Assembly: GCF_009649815.1 (NCBI RefSeq)
Contig: NZ_WJIC01000016.1
Location: 1 to 64,000 of the forward strand
DNA from: Nocardia sp. SYP-A9097
GTDB taxonomy: Bacteria; Actinomycetota; Actinomycetes; Mycobacteriales; Mycobacteriaceae
DNA length: 64,000 nt
Reading direction: 5' to 3'
Part shown: one piece after another, positions 26,619 through 35,001 of the stretch
Layout: each line of letters opens with the position of its first letter
How positions within the stretch are numbered: the first letter of the stretch is position 1
The notes under the pieces: generated by a model
Told to the model about the DNA's origin: nothing
Seen by the model: only the letters and a program-made list of their open reading frames with translations
The model's database searches: none
Program-made: the position numbers and the translations under genes

Positions 26619-27853
26619 TGCACGAACTCGTTGGTGCGCTGCGTTCCTACGCATGGGGTTCGCGCACCGCGCTCGCTCAGTTGTGCGGGCGACCGGTTCC
26701 ATCCGCGCATCCGGAAGCCGAACTCTGGTTCGGAGCGCATCCCGCCGATCCCGCACAGGTGCGGATCAACGGGCACAGCCAATCGCTACTCGAGGTCGTC
26801 AATACCGACCCGCAGCGTGAACTCGGCGCTGTCGCAGGCGAATTCGGCGGGCGCCTGCCGTTCCTGCTGAAGGTCCTCGCCGCCGAGGAGCCGCTGTCGC
26901 TACAGGCGCATCCGAGCCTGGAACAGGCCCGGCACGGATTCCAGCGGGAGAACCACGCCGGAGTGCCGATCGACTCACCCATGCGTAATTACCGGGACGA
27001 GAACCACAAGCCCGAGCTCGTGGTGGCGCTGCACCGGTTCGAGGCATTGGCCGGATTCCGCGAGCCGGTGAAAACGGTGCGGCTGCTGCGCGCGCTCGAC
27101 GTGCCCGAACTCGGGTCGTTCGCGGAGCTGCTTGCCGCGCAACCGGATTCGGCCGGACTGCGCACCCTGTTCACCACCTGGATCGCCCTGCCACAGGCCA
27201 GCCTGAGCAGACTGCTGCCCAAGGTGCTGGACGGCTGCGTCCACTATCTCTCCGAACGGGATGCCGGAACCGGCGGTGCGCGAAGGGAATTCACCGCCGA
27301 GGTGCGCACCATCCTGGAGCTCGCCGAGGCGTACCCGGGCGATGCGGGCACCCTCGCGGCGCTACTGCTCAACCGCGTCACCCTGGAACCAGGTGAAGCG
27401 CTCTTCCTCGCGGCCGGAAACCTGCACGCGTACCTGCGCGGAGTCGGCGTGGAGATCATGGCCAACTCCGACAATGTGCTGCGCGGCGGACTGACTCCGA
27501 AGCACGTGGATGTCCCCGAACTGCTGCGCGTGCTGGACTTCGAACCCCTGGACCTGCCCATTATCGAGCCGGAAATCCTGGGCGAGGGCGTCTTCCAGTA
27601 CCACACCCCCGCCCCCGAATTCGCGCTCAGCCGTTACGAACTCGCGGCCGGCGCCGAGCCCGTGAATATCCCGCACACCGGTCCCGGCATCGCCCTGTGC
27701 ACGCACGGCACCATCCGCTTCTTCCAAGGCACCGACCAACTCAGTGTCGAATGCGGTCACGCCGCCTGGATCTCCGCCGCCGACGGGCCGATCCGCGCCC
27801 AGGCCATAGATGGCCCAGCCCAACTCTTCTGCGCCACCGTCGACGAGGACTGA
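26618..27853 (+). CDS. manA: Mannose-6-phosphate isomerase, class I
   Basis: Interconverts fructose-6-phosphate and mannose-6-phosphate, feeding manB. Zinc-site and active-site motifs are visible: LQAHPSLEQA, YRDENHKPELV and GEALFLAAGNLHAYLRG. The cupin fold runs across 411 residues, the normal length. Starts with a GTG overlapping the stop of the SIS gene. Last gene of the operon. Confidence 0.95.
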   Translation: MHELVGALRSYAWGSRTALAQLCGRPVPSAHPEAELWFGAHPADPAQVRINGHSQSLLEVVNTDPQRELGAVAGEFGGRLPFLLKVLAAEEPLSLQAHPSLEQARHGFQRENHAGVPIDSPMRNYRDENHKPELVVALHRFEALAGFREPVKTVRLLRALDVPELGSFAELLAAQPDSAGLRTLFTTWIALPQASLSRLLPKVLDGCVHYLSERDAGTGGARREFTAEVRTILELAEAYPGDAGTLAALLLNRVTLEPGEALFLAAGNLHAYLRGVGVEIMANSDNVLRGGLTPKHVDVPELLRVLDFEPLDLPIIEPEILGEGVFQYHTPAPEFALSRYELAAGAEPVNIPHTGPGIALCTHGTIRFFQGTDQLSVECGHAAWISAADGPIRAQAIDGPAQLFCATVDED

Positions 27854-28014
27854 GCATCGCGCCGGCAGCGACGAAGGGGAACGCGCCGAGATGACGGAGG
27901 GGCCTTGCGATCTCAGTGCGGCCTAGGCTGCATGGCGGGCAGGGTGTCTCGGTAGGCTGTCCCCTTCAAGCAGGGTTTGCGACAAAACGGACAGGGTTCG
28001 GGAAGGACTGCACA

Positions 28015-28941
28015 TTGTCTGCGGGTGGCGGTAAGAAGGCGATCCTGGCGGCGCTCAGCGCCAATGCCGGAATCGCGGTGGCGAAGTTCATCGGCGCGGC
28101 GATCACCGGATCGGCGTCGATGCTGGCCGAGGCCGTGCACTCGGTGGCCGACACCTCCAATCAGGGGCTACTGCTGCTGGGGCAGCGGCGCGCGGAACAG
28201 GATGCCGACGAGCTGCATCCGTTCGGGTACGGGCGCAATCGCTACTTCTACTCGTTCGTGGTCGCGCTGGTCATCTTCGCGCTCGGCTCGCTGTACGCGA
28301 TCTACGAGGGCATCCACAAGATCCAGCATCCCGAGGAACTCTCCAGCCCGTTCGTGGCCATCGGCATTCTCGGCATCGCCATCGTGCTGGAGAGCTACAG
28401 CTTCATCACCGCCATGCGGGAATCCAAGCCGCTCAAGGGCGATGCCAGCTGGTGGCGGTTCATCCGCAACTCGCGTAACCCGGAACTCCCGGTGGTGCTG
28501 CTGGAGGATTCCGGCGCACTCATCGGCCTGGTCCTGGCATTCGCGGCCATCTCGCTCACCGTCATCACCGATGAACCGGTGTGGGATGGCATCGGCACCC
28601 TCTCCATCGGCATCCTGCTCGGCGTCATCGCGGTCATTCTGATCATAGAGATGCAGAGCCTGCTGATCGGCGAGGGCGCGACCCCCGACGAGGATCGCGC
28701 GATTCGCGAAAACCTGGTGGACGCCGACACCATCGACCGCGTCATCCACCTGCGCACCCAGTACCTGGGCCCCGAGGAGATGCTCGTCGCCGCGAAGGTC
28801 TCCATCGTCCCCGGCCTGCAGATCGCCGATATCGCCACCGCCATCGACGCCGCCGAGGCCCGCGTCCGCGTGGCCGTCCCCGCCGCCCGGGTGATCTACC
28901 TGGAGCCGGACCTCTACCGCACCCAGCCGATCGAGGGCTGA
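28015..28941 (+). CDS. Cation diffusion facilitator (CDF) metal efflux transporter
   Basis: A 308-residue CDF protein likely exporting Zn2+ or related divalent ions against protons. It has helix 1 (ILAALSANAGIAVAKFIGAA), the helix 2 metal motif AEAVHSVADTSNQ, the HPFGYGR loop, four more hydrophobic helices, and a C-terminal cytoplasmic domain ending VIYLEPDLYRTQP. The TTG at 28015 is preceded by GGAAGG eight bases upstream; the frame extends 33 codons upstream without conservation. A shrunken copy follows at 29047. Confidence 0.92.
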   Translation: MSAGGGKKAILAALSANAGIAVAKFIGAAITGSASMLAEAVHSVADTSNQGLLLLGQRRAEQDADELHPFGYGRNRYFYSFVVALVIFALGSLYAIYEGIHKIQHPEELSSPFVAIGILGIAIVLESYSFITAMRESKPLKGDASWWRFIRNSRNPELPVVLLEDSGALIGLVLAFAAISLTVITDEPVWDGIGTLSIGILLGVIAVILIIEMQSLLIGEGATPDEDRAIRENLVDADTIDRVIHLRTQYLGPEEMLVAAKVSIVPGLQIADIATAIDAAEARVRVAVPAARVIYLEPDLYRTQPIEG

Positions 28942-28960
28942 GCCCAGAACGAGATTCGAA

Positions 28961-28996
28961 CCGGCCGGACCCGCAGCACAATTCGGGTCCGGCCGG
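28961..28996 (+). terminator. Terminator after the CDF gene
   Basis: A perfect 13-bp stem: CCGGCCGGACCCG at 28961-28973 with CGGGTCCGGCCGG at 28984-28996, 20 bases after the stop. Confidence 0.8.
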
Positions 28997-29046
28997 AGCG
29001 CGTGTACGCCCAATAGGCACGGACGGGCGTCGGTAACGTGGGCCGC

Positions 29047-29358
29047 ATGGCGTCCGGCAGCAGGCAAGCGGTTCTCGCGGCATTCGCGGCGGATGCGGGG
29101 ATCACGCTTGCCAAATTCGCCGGCGCACCCCTCGAGGGCCGCAACAGCTGGTGGCGATTCATTCGCACCACGCGCAATCCGGAGCTTCCCGTTGTGCTGC
29201 TGGAGGATTCGGGCGCACTCATCGGCCTGGTGCTGGCTCTGCTCGGCGTCGGCCTGACCGCCCTCACCGGCGACGCGGAAACCCGTGTGCGCCAGGATAT
29301 TCCAGCCGCAGGCAACGTCTACATCGAACCCGATCTCTACCGCACTTCGACGGAGTGA
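29047..29358 (+). pseudogene. Miniature, internally deleted copy of the CDF transporter
   Basis: The 103-residue frame is a collage of three segments of the upstream CDF protein, in order. Helix 1 is AVLAAFAADAGITLAKFAGA. A middle block is SWWRFIRTTRNPELPVVLLE with the following helix. The last piece is the C-terminus AETRVRQDIPAAGNVYIEPD plus LYRT. Two in-frame deletions removed the helix 2-4 region (including the HSVAD metal site) and the distal helices. The frame is intact and divergence is moderate, so it is not a very recent event. It cannot be a working transporter; it is either a decayed paralogue or a small membrane protein with a new role. Confidence 0.75.
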
Positions 29359-29361
29359 GGG

Positions 29362-29763
29362 TCAGCGGTCGGCCACCCGCACCACGAACCGCAACCCCGA
29401 CCAGGTGGCATCGACCGCGGCCACCTTGTTGTCGACCAGCCCCTGCGCGAGACCGTATTCGCGGACCATGGTCTCGGTGAGATCGGTGACCATCCCGCCG
29501 GACTTCTTCGGCCAGGCGATCCACAGGCCACCATTGGTGACGAGACGCGTTCGCCACGAACCGAATTGCCGCACCAGCGTGGCATTGTCCGGGCAGAACC
29601 CCAGAATCACGTCATAGCCTCCGCGGCCCGCACGGCTGTGCACCTCGGCGCCCGGAGGCAACTCCCCCAGTTCGAATCTCGCCGGCGCTCCCGAAACCAG
29701 CACGCGGGACTCCTGTTTGATCCCGAGCTTGCGGGGCAGCGGCGTACCCGAGTAACCGGCCAT
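29362..29763 (-). CDS. DUF3052 family protein
   Basis: A 133-residue protein starting MAGYSGTPLPRKLGIK and ending RFVVRVADR, with the DUF3052 hallmarks: PLxxKLGIK near the start, a central VILGFCPDNATLV, and GGLWIAWPKKSGG followed by a helical region. Start chosen at ATG 29763 to match the conserved N-terminus. Function unknown in the family. It ends three bases from the mini-CDF stop, convergent with it. A palindromic repeat lies just upstream of its start. Confidence 0.85.
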   Translation of the reverse strand: MAGYSGTPLPRKLGIKQESRVLVSGAPARFELGELPPGAEVHSRAGRGGYDVILGFCPDNATLVRQFGSWRTRLVTNGGLWIAWPKKSGGMVTDLTETMVREYGLAQGLVDNKVAAVDATWSGLRFVVRVADR

Positions 29764-29783
29764 TCCGCGAGCGTAAACCTTGC

Positions 29784-29840
29784 CGAGTGTGCACTCATGG
29801 CGGCGACACGCCATGGCGCACCGCCATGAGTGCACGCTCG
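29784..29840. repeat. Palindromic repeat, family 1, copy 1
   Basis: GAGTGTGCACTCATGGCGG (29785-29803) pairs with CCGCCATGAGTGCACGCTC (29821-29839) with one mismatch around a 17-base spacer; one more base pair extends it. A closely related palindrome lies at 32835-32890. It sits between the DUF3052 start and the stop of the oxidoreductase gene, both on the minus strand. Confidence 0.8.
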
Positions 29841-29855
29841 CGGAGGAGTGCGGGG

Positions 29856-31343
29856 TCAGGGGCGGGCGGACAGGAGGTCGAGGGGGTCGGTGCTTATGCC
29901 GAATTCTCGGTGGAGGGCGTGGTGGGCGGCGTGCAGGCCGTTCATGCCGTGGACGCCGGGGCCGGGTGGGGTGGCGGAGGAGCAGAAGTAGACGCCGGGT
30001 AGCGGTGTGCGGTAGGGATTCCAGCGGGGGACGGGGCGGAAGATGCTCTGGCGCAGGGTCATTGCGCCCGCGGAGATGTCGCCGCCGATGTAGTTGGCGT
30101 TGTGGGCGGGCATGGTGGCGGCGGTGCGGACGTTCGTGGCGAGGATGAGGTCGCGGAAGCCGGGGGCGAAGCGTTCGACCTGGGCGGTGACGGCCTCGGT
30201 CATATCGCGGGTGGAGCCGTTGGGGACGTGGGCGTAGGTGTAGAAGGTGTGCTGTCCGGCGGGGGCGCGGGTGTCGTCGACCACGCCGGGCTGGATGGCC
30301 AGTACGAAGGGGTTGTCGGCGTGATCGCCTGCGGCAACGGCCTTTTCGGCGGCAACGGCCTCGGCGCGGCTGCCGATCAGGTGCAGGGTGCCAGCGCGTT
30401 CGCAGCCGCGAGCCTGCCAGGGGACAGGGCCGGAGAGGGCGAAGTCGACCTTGCAGGCCGCGCCGCCGTATTGAAACCTGCTGAGCGCCTTGGCATATCG
30501 GCTCGGTAGCCGATTCGCGGCGATGCGCTGGAGTTCGGCGGGCGCCAGATCCAGCAGAACCGTTCGGACGGAATCGAATTCGTCGATGGAGTCCACGCGA
30601 TGCCCGGTGATTATGCGACCGCCGTGGCGGCGCAGATCGTCCGCCATGGCATCGACAATGGCCTGACTGCCGCCGCGCGGGACCGGCCAGCCGCGGGCGT
30701 GCGCCAGGGTGCCGAGCAGCAGGCTGACGCCGGCGCCCGGAATGCTGCGGGGCGGCCGAATCGCGTGTGCGGCAACACCCGTCAGCAGTGCGGGGGCGAT
30801 GTCCTCGCGAAAACGCAAGTCCCACAGCGGTGTCGACTGCTCCACCATGCGGCGCGCGACCCGTAATTCGATGCCCGGATCCAGCCGGAGCATGGCGGTC
30901 GGATCCAGTGGTGGATGCCGCATATCCGACATGATCAGCGCGACCAGGTCTTCCCATTTGCGCAGCAGCGGATCGAACAGTCGCCGCCAGGCCCCGCCGT
31001 CCCGGCCCAGCCCGTCGGCGGCCTGCTCCAGATCCCGCCAGGCCAGCCCGGCCCGCCCACCGTCGAGCGGATGGGCGTACGACACCTGCGGGGTAAGCAT
31101 TTCCACCCCGTGCGCCTTCAGATCGAAGGCCTGGAAGAACGGCGAGGCCACCGCCATCGGATGCGCCCCCGCGCACAGATCATGCCGGAACCCCGGCAGC
31201 GTCACCTCCGCGGTCCGGCACCCACCCCCGATCGAATCGGCCGCCTCGTAAACCTCGACCCCGAGCCCCGCCCGAGCCAGGATCACCGCCGCCGCAAGCC
31301 CATTGGGCCCCGACCCGACCACCACCGCGTCAGCCATGCTCAC
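29856..31343 (-). CDS. FAD/NAD(P)-dependent oxidoreductase, phytoene-dehydrogenase-like
   Basis: A 495-residue flavoprotein with the N-terminal dinucleotide motif VVVGSGPNGLAAAVILARAG followed by a Glu at the end of strand 2, then GGGCRTAEVTLPGFRHDLCA, both typical of the phytoene desaturase/carotenoid isomerase superfamily. The C-terminal FAD segment PGVYFCSSATPPGPGVHGMNG is also conserved. Many such proteins are not carotenoid enzymes; no other carotenoid genes are visible here, so the substrate is unknown. Start is a GTG at 31343 or the ATG two codons later. The TetR gene is 112 bases upstream on the same strand. Confidence 0.85.
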   Translation of the reverse strand: MSMADAVVVGSGPNGLAAAVILARAGLGVEVYEAADSIGGGCRTAEVTLPGFRHDLCAGAHPMAVASPFFQAFDLKAHGVEMLTPQVSYAHPLDGGRAGLAWRDLEQAADGLGRDGGAWRRLFDPLLRKWEDLVALIMSDMRHPPLDPTAMLRLDPGIELRVARRMVEQSTPLWDLRFREDIAPALLTGVAAHAIRPPRSIPGAGVSLLLGTLAHARGWPVPRGGSQAIVDAMADDLRRHGGRIITGHRVDSIDEFDSVRTVLLDLAPAELQRIAANRLPSRYAKALSRFQYGGAACKVDFALSGPVPWQARGCERAGTLHLIGSRAEAVAAEKAVAAGDHADNPFVLAIQPGVVDDTRAPAGQHTFYTYAHVPNGSTRDMTEAVTAQVERFAPGFRDLILATNVRTAATMPAHNANYIGGDISAGAMTLRQSIFRPVPRWNPYRTPLPGVYFCSSATPPGPGVHGMNGLHAAHHALHREFGISTDPLDLLSARP

Positions 31344-31455
31344 AGCCTATGCGCAACCCCACCCCCTCCTCCGAGACCGTGATCACCGCGACGGTGCTTC
31401 TCATCACCACAGAATCCCCTGTCATCCCGGGGCGACTCCATTCACGGCGTCCGGG

Positions 31456-32034
31456 TCAGTCGGCCCGAACCCATTGGGCGACAAGGATTTGCAGGCGTTC
31501 GGCACGAAAGTCGGGGCGCAGGCGGCCGCCTCGATCCAGGGTGGCGAGGCCGTGCAGGGCGGACCAGCCGACCTCGGTGAAGGTTTCGACATCGTGCGGC
31601 GGGGCGAAGGGGGCGAAGGTGTGGAGCAGTTCGACGAAGGCGTCTTTGAGGGCCTGTGGGGCTTCGGGGCCGAATTTCAGGTCGGTGCGGAGTAGGAACA
31701 GGGCGTCGTAGAGGGCGGCGCTGTCCCGGGCGAAGGCGAGGTAGGTCTCGGCTACGGCGGCCAGTGCGGCGGCCGGATCGGGGGCGGATTCGCGGGCCTC
31801 GCGGGTGGCGACGGCCAGTTCGGCGGCGGCCTGTTCGGCGACGGCGGCGACGATGGCATCCTTGCCCGCGAAGTGGCTGTAGAGCACGGGCTGGCTGTAT
31901 TCGATGGCGTCGGCGAGGCGGCGGATGGTGACCGCGTCCCAGCCCTGTGTCTCGGCCAGTTCGCGGGCGGCGTCGATGATGCGCTGGTGTCGATCGGCGC
32001 GTTCGCGTTCCTTACGGGTTTGTATGGCGCTCAT
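31456..32034 (-). CDS. TetR family transcriptional regulator
   Basis: A 192-residue repressor. The N-terminal helix-turn-helix is clear (RIIDAARELAETQGWDAVTI then RRLADAIEYSQPVLYSHFAG). The C-terminal domain is of the TetR_C_33 type, with a binding pocket of unknown ligand. Start at ATG 32034. It diverges from the DUF4267 gene, and the 92-base gap contains a perfect palindrome, so it probably represses itself and that gene; control of the downstream oxidoreductase is also possible. Confidence 0.92.
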   Translation of the reverse strand: MSAIQTRKERERADRHQRIIDAARELAETQGWDAVTIRRLADAIEYSQPVLYSHFAGKDAIVAAVAEQAAAELAVATREARESAPDPAAALAAVAETYLAFARDSAALYDALFLLRTDLKFGPEAPQALKDAFVELLHTFAPFAPPHDVETFTEVGWSALHGLATLDRGGRLRPDFRAERLQILVAQWVRAD

Positions 32035-32043
32035 GCATTGAAC

Positions 32044-32110
32044 TCTAGCATCGCTAGACAAACTACCCATGCATGATCTAGCGTGATCCACATCAGTTAG
32101 CAGCGCTAGA
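32044..32110. promoter_or_regulatory. Putative TetR operator region
   Basis: TCTAGCATCGCTAGA at 32044-32058 is a perfect palindrome, ten bases from the TetR start. A second, wider inverted repeat uses the same half-site: TCTAGCG near 32077-32083 and CGCTAGA near 32104-32110. Repeated TCTAGC half-sites between divergent genes are what a TetR dimer would bind. Confidence 0.6.
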
Positions 32111-32126
32111 TTTTGGAGCACCAGTC

Positions 32127-32555
32127 ATGAAGACCTCCCGCATCGCCACCGCCCTGTCCCTCATCGGCGCGGCCTTCATCATCTACGTCGGCATCAACTT
32201 CCTGACGAACCCGGAAGCCGCCGCCGACGGCTTCGGCCTCCCCGCCTGGCCGCACGGCGACGAAGCGGACTTCTTGAACATCAAGGGCGTTCGCGACGTC
32301 AGCTCGGGCCTGATCATCCTGGCCCTGCTCGCCTTCCGCCAGCGCTTCGCCCTGGGCATCACCACTCTGGTCGTGGCCCTCACCCCCATCGGCGACATGC
32401 TGACCGTACTGACCCACAATGGCTCCGCCGCAGCCGCTTTCGGCATCCACGGCCTCACCGCCGCCCTGGTGATCCTCACCGGCGCCCTGCTCCTGCGCGA
32501 GCCCCGCACCGCCCCGATCACGACTTCGACTGTGACCCCCGCCACCGTCCGATGA
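32127..32555 (+). CDS. DUF4267 small membrane protein
   Basis: A 142-residue protein with four predicted transmembrane helices (about residues 7-26, 57-72, 76-93, 104-122) and the motif NIKGVRDVSSGLIIL that marks DUF4267. Function unknown. The ATG has GGAGCACCAGTC upstream. It faces the TetR gene across the palindromic operator and is probably under its control. Confidence 0.85.
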   Translation: MKTSRIATALSLIGAAFIIYVGINFLTNPEAAADGFGLPAWPHGDEADFLNIKGVRDVSSGLIILALLAFRQRFALGITTLVVALTPIGDMLTVLTHNGSAAAAFGIHGLTAALVILTGALLLREPRTAPITTSTVTPATVR

Positions 32556-32610
32556 ATTCCGGCCACCCGAATAGTCTTCTCCTACAACCACACAGACAAG
32601 GAGCGACACC

Positions 32611-32829
32611 ATGACCGCCACCAACCCGCACGGCCCGGCCTCGTACTTCCCCAAGATCGAAGCCACCTACGGCCGCACGGTGGACGAATGGTTCACTCTC
32701 CTCACCGAAACCGGCGTCACCTCGCACAAGGCCCTGGTGGACCTCCTCAAATCGGACCACGCCATGGGCCACGGCCACGCCACCGCCCTGGTCCAGTTCC
32801 ACCTGAACCCCGGCAAGTGGGAGCGCTGA
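32611..32829 (+). CDS. DUF4287 small protein
   Basis: A 72-residue soluble protein with the DUF4287 pattern: SYFPKIEATYGRTVDEWFTL, then a helix ending in LLKSDHAMGHGHATALV. Preceded by AAGGAG. It probably shares a transcript with the DUF4267 gene 55 bases upstream. Family members have no established role. Confidence 0.85.
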   Translation: MTATNPHGPASYFPKIEATYGRTVDEWFTLLTETGVTSHKALVDLLKSDHAMGHGHATALVQFHLNPGKWER

Positions 32830-32834
32830 CCCCG

Positions 32835-32890
32835 CGAGTGTGCAGCTATGGCGGGGATTCGGACAAAACTCCGCCGTAGCTGCACACTCG
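32835..32890. repeat. Palindromic repeat, family 1, copy 2
   Basis: CGAGTGTGCAGCTATGGCGG (32835-32854) pairs with CCGCCGTAGCTGCACACTCG (32871-32890) with one mismatch. It is about 85% identical to the arm of the palindrome at 29784-29840. It begins five bases after the DUF4287 stop. Confidence 0.8.
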
Positions 32891-32914
32891 GCAATCCGAC
32901 TCCCGCACATACGA

Positions 32915-32945
32915 AATCGGCCGCCCCACAATGGGGCGGCCGATT
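32915..32945. terminator. Bidirectional terminator between DUF4287 gene and GDP-mannose pyrophosphorylase gene
   Basis: A perfect 13-bp stem: AATCGGCCGCCCC at 32915-32927 with GGGGCGGCCGATT at 32933-32945, loop ACAAT, with AAT/ATT ends giving short U-tracts on both strands. Confidence 0.85.
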
Positions 32946-32958
32946 CGCGTTGTACTGC

Positions 32959-34050
32959 TCAGATGTCCGTGCTGAAGCGGATACCGCCGTCGGGGATATC
33001 GACCCCGGGCCACACCCGCGCACCGCGTAGTAGTTCACAGCGCGCGCCGATTACCGCGCCGTCGCCGATCACGCCGTCACGAACGAGGGCGCGGGGACCG
33101 ATGCGGGCACCGAAGCCGACAATCGAACGCTCAACCGTCGCACCGGCTTCGACGCAGGCACCATCGAAAAGGATTGCGCCGTCGAGGCGTGCGCCCGCGC
33201 CCACCTCGGCACCACGGCCGACGACCGTGCCGCCGATGAGCAGTGCGCCGGGAGCCACACCCGCGCTGGGGTGCACCAGGGATTCACCGCGCTGCCCCGG
33301 CAGCGCCGGGGACGGAGCGATACCGCGCACGAGATCGGCCGAGCCACGGACGAAGTCCTCGGGTGTGCCCATATCGCGCCAGTACGAGGTATCCACATGA
33401 CCCTGGATGTGCGCGCCCTCGGCGAGCAGCGACGGGAAGGTCTCACGCTCCACCGAGACCGGGCGACCCGAGGGAATCTTCTCGATGTACTCGCGCCGGA
33501 AGACGTAGCAGCCGGCATTGATCTGATCGGTCGGCGGATCCTGGGTCTTCTCCAGGAACGCTGTCACCCGGCCGGTCTCATCGGTGGGCACACAGCCGAA
33601 GGCGCGTGGGTCGCCGACCCGGACCAGGTGCAGCGTCACATCGGCATTGCTGGTGTGATGCGTCTCCAGCACGCCATTGAGGTCGGTGCCGCCCAGTACG
33701 TCACCGTTGAACACCATGACGGTGTCGGCCCGCAGCTTCGGCAGCACATTGCGGATGCCGCCGCCGGTGCCGAGCGCCTCCGACTCGAAGACGTACTCGA
33801 GTTCGAGGCCGAGTTCGGAGCCGTCGCCGAAGTGTTCTTCGAACACCTCCGCCTTGTAGGAGGTGCCGAGGACCACGTGCGTGATGCCCGCATCGGCGAT
33901 GCGGGCCAGCAGATGCTGCAGGAATGGCAGTCCGGCCGTGGGCAGCATCGGTTTCGGGGCGGACAGGGTCAGCGGACGCAGGCGGGTGCCCTGGCCTCCG
34001 ACCAGGATCACCGCATCCGTGGACCCGGCAGCATTGCCGCTGTTCGCCAT
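32959..34050 (-). CDS. Mannose-1-phosphate guanylyltransferase (GDP-mannose pyrophosphorylase)
   Basis: Makes GDP-mannose from GTP and mannose-1-phosphate, the step after the mutase encoded at 23975. The N-terminal nucleotidyltransferase domain opens with ILVGGQGTRLRPLTLSAPKP and has FNGDVLGG. The C-terminal left-handed beta-helix repeats run from about residue 265 (GALLIGGTVVGRGAEVGAGA). Adjacent ATG codons at 34053 and 34050 follow AGGGGAG; I chose the second for spacing. Corresponds by position to the mycobacterial gene next to wbbL (called manB/rmlA2 there). Confidence 0.92.
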   Translation of the reverse strand: MANSGNAAGSTDAVILVGGQGTRLRPLTLSAPKPMLPTAGLPFLQHLLARIADAGITHVVLGTSYKAEVFEEHFGDGSELGLELEYVFESEALGTGGGIRNVLPKLRADTVMVFNGDVLGGTDLNGVLETHHTSNADVTLHLVRVGDPRAFGCVPTDETGRVTAFLEKTQDPPTDQINAGCYVFRREYIEKIPSGRPVSVERETFPSLLAEGAHIQGHVDTSYWRDMGTPEDFVRGSADLVRGIAPSPALPGQRGESLVHPSAGVAPGALLIGGTVVGRGAEVGAGARLDGAILFDGACVEAGATVERSIVGFGARIGPRALVRDGVIGDGAVIGARCELLRGARVWPGVDIPDGGIRFSTDI

Positions 34051-34090
34051 CATCTCCCCTGTTGTCCGGTTATCAGTGAGTCGCGCCCGT

Positions 34091-34990
34091 TCACTCGGCT
34101 TGCGCAGCGTCGCGTTCGCGCAGTGCGGATCGAACCGCAAGCCGGCAGCGGATCGCAAGTCCAGCTTTCAGCGCGACCCGGAGCGGGGCCTGCCACCAGT
34201 GCGGATGCCGATCTGCCTGGAAACGGTAGGCGCTGGCGTGGTGCGCCGGGAGCATCGTCTCCGGATGGCGTCCGGCGGCATGTCCCTTGGCGTGCGTGAC
34301 CTCCGCGGACGGCACGAACACATTGTGCCAGCCCGCCCTGCCCATGCGATCACCGAAGTCGACATCCTCCATGTACATGAAGTAGCGGGAGTCGAAGCCC
34401 TCGATGGAGTCGAAGGCGGCGCGGCGCACCAGCAGGCAGGAACCGGAGAGCCAGCCGACGGTGCGCTCGGAGATCTGTTCGTTCTCCTGGCGGTAGCGGC
34501 GGGTCCAGGGGTTGCCGGCCCAGATGGTACCGAGGATGGCGTGGCCGGCACCGTCGAGCAGGCCGGGGACCGAGCGCGCGGACGGGTAGAGGCTGCCGTC
34601 CGGTTCCAGCACCTTGGGGCCGAGGGCGCCGGCGCGCGGCCAGCGGCGGGCGGCGGCGAGCAGTTCGTCGATGGAGTCGGTGTGCCAGCGAATGTCCGGG
34701 TTCACGATGACGATGAACTCGATCTCCGGATCGATCTCGGCGACCGCGCGATTGATGGCGCCGCCGTATCCGATATTGCCGCCGGTGCGTAGCAGCCGCA
34801 CATGCGCGTTGGCATCGGCGATCAGCTCCGGCACACCATCCGTGGAGCCGTTGTCGGCCAGAATGACCTGCGGCTTCTCGCCGGTGGCGGTGGCTAGCGT
34901 GCTGATGAAGTGTTGCAGGTGCTCACCGGGCGAGTAGGTCACCGTGACGACGGCCAGCGTCGGCCGTTCAGCAGAATCCGAGGGGCTCAC
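34091..34990 (-). CDS. wbbL: Rhamnosyltransferase WbbL (GT2), arabinogalactan linker
   Basis: WbbL transfers L-rhamnose from dTDP-rhamnose to decaprenyl-PP-GlcNAc, making the disaccharide that links arabinogalactan to peptidoglycan. The 299-residue GT2 enzyme shows VVTVTYSPGEHL, ILADNGSTDG, TGGNIGYGGAINRAV and a DIRW nucleotide-sugar site, then GWLSGSCLLVRRAAFDSIEG. The start is a GTG at 34990, 11 bases after the rmlD stop. Same order as in mycobacteria (rmlD-wbbL-GDP-mannose pyrophosphorylase). Confidence 0.93.
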   Translation of the reverse strand: MSPSDSAERPTLAVVTVTYSPGEHLQHFISTLATATGEKPQVILADNGSTDGVPELIADANAHVRLLRTGGNIGYGGAINRAVAEIDPEIEFIVIVNPDIRWHTDSIDELLAAARRWPRAGALGPKVLEPDGSLYPSARSVPGLLDGAGHAILGTIWAGNPWTRRYRQENEQISERTVGWLSGSCLLVRRAAFDSIEGFDSRYFMYMEDVDFGDRMGRAGWHNVFVPSAEVTHAKGHAAGRHPETMLPAHHASAYRFQADRHPHWWQAPLRVALKAGLAIRCRLAVRSALRERDAAQAE

Positions 34991-35001
34991 GGACGCCCAG
35001 C

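Noticed and set aside
29764..31176. Very long minus-strand frame running from the DUF3052 gene into the antisense of the oxidoreductase
   Set aside because: It is Arg/Pro/Gly-rich shadow sequence; the oxidoreductase in another frame and the DUF3052 start at 29763 explain the coding signal.
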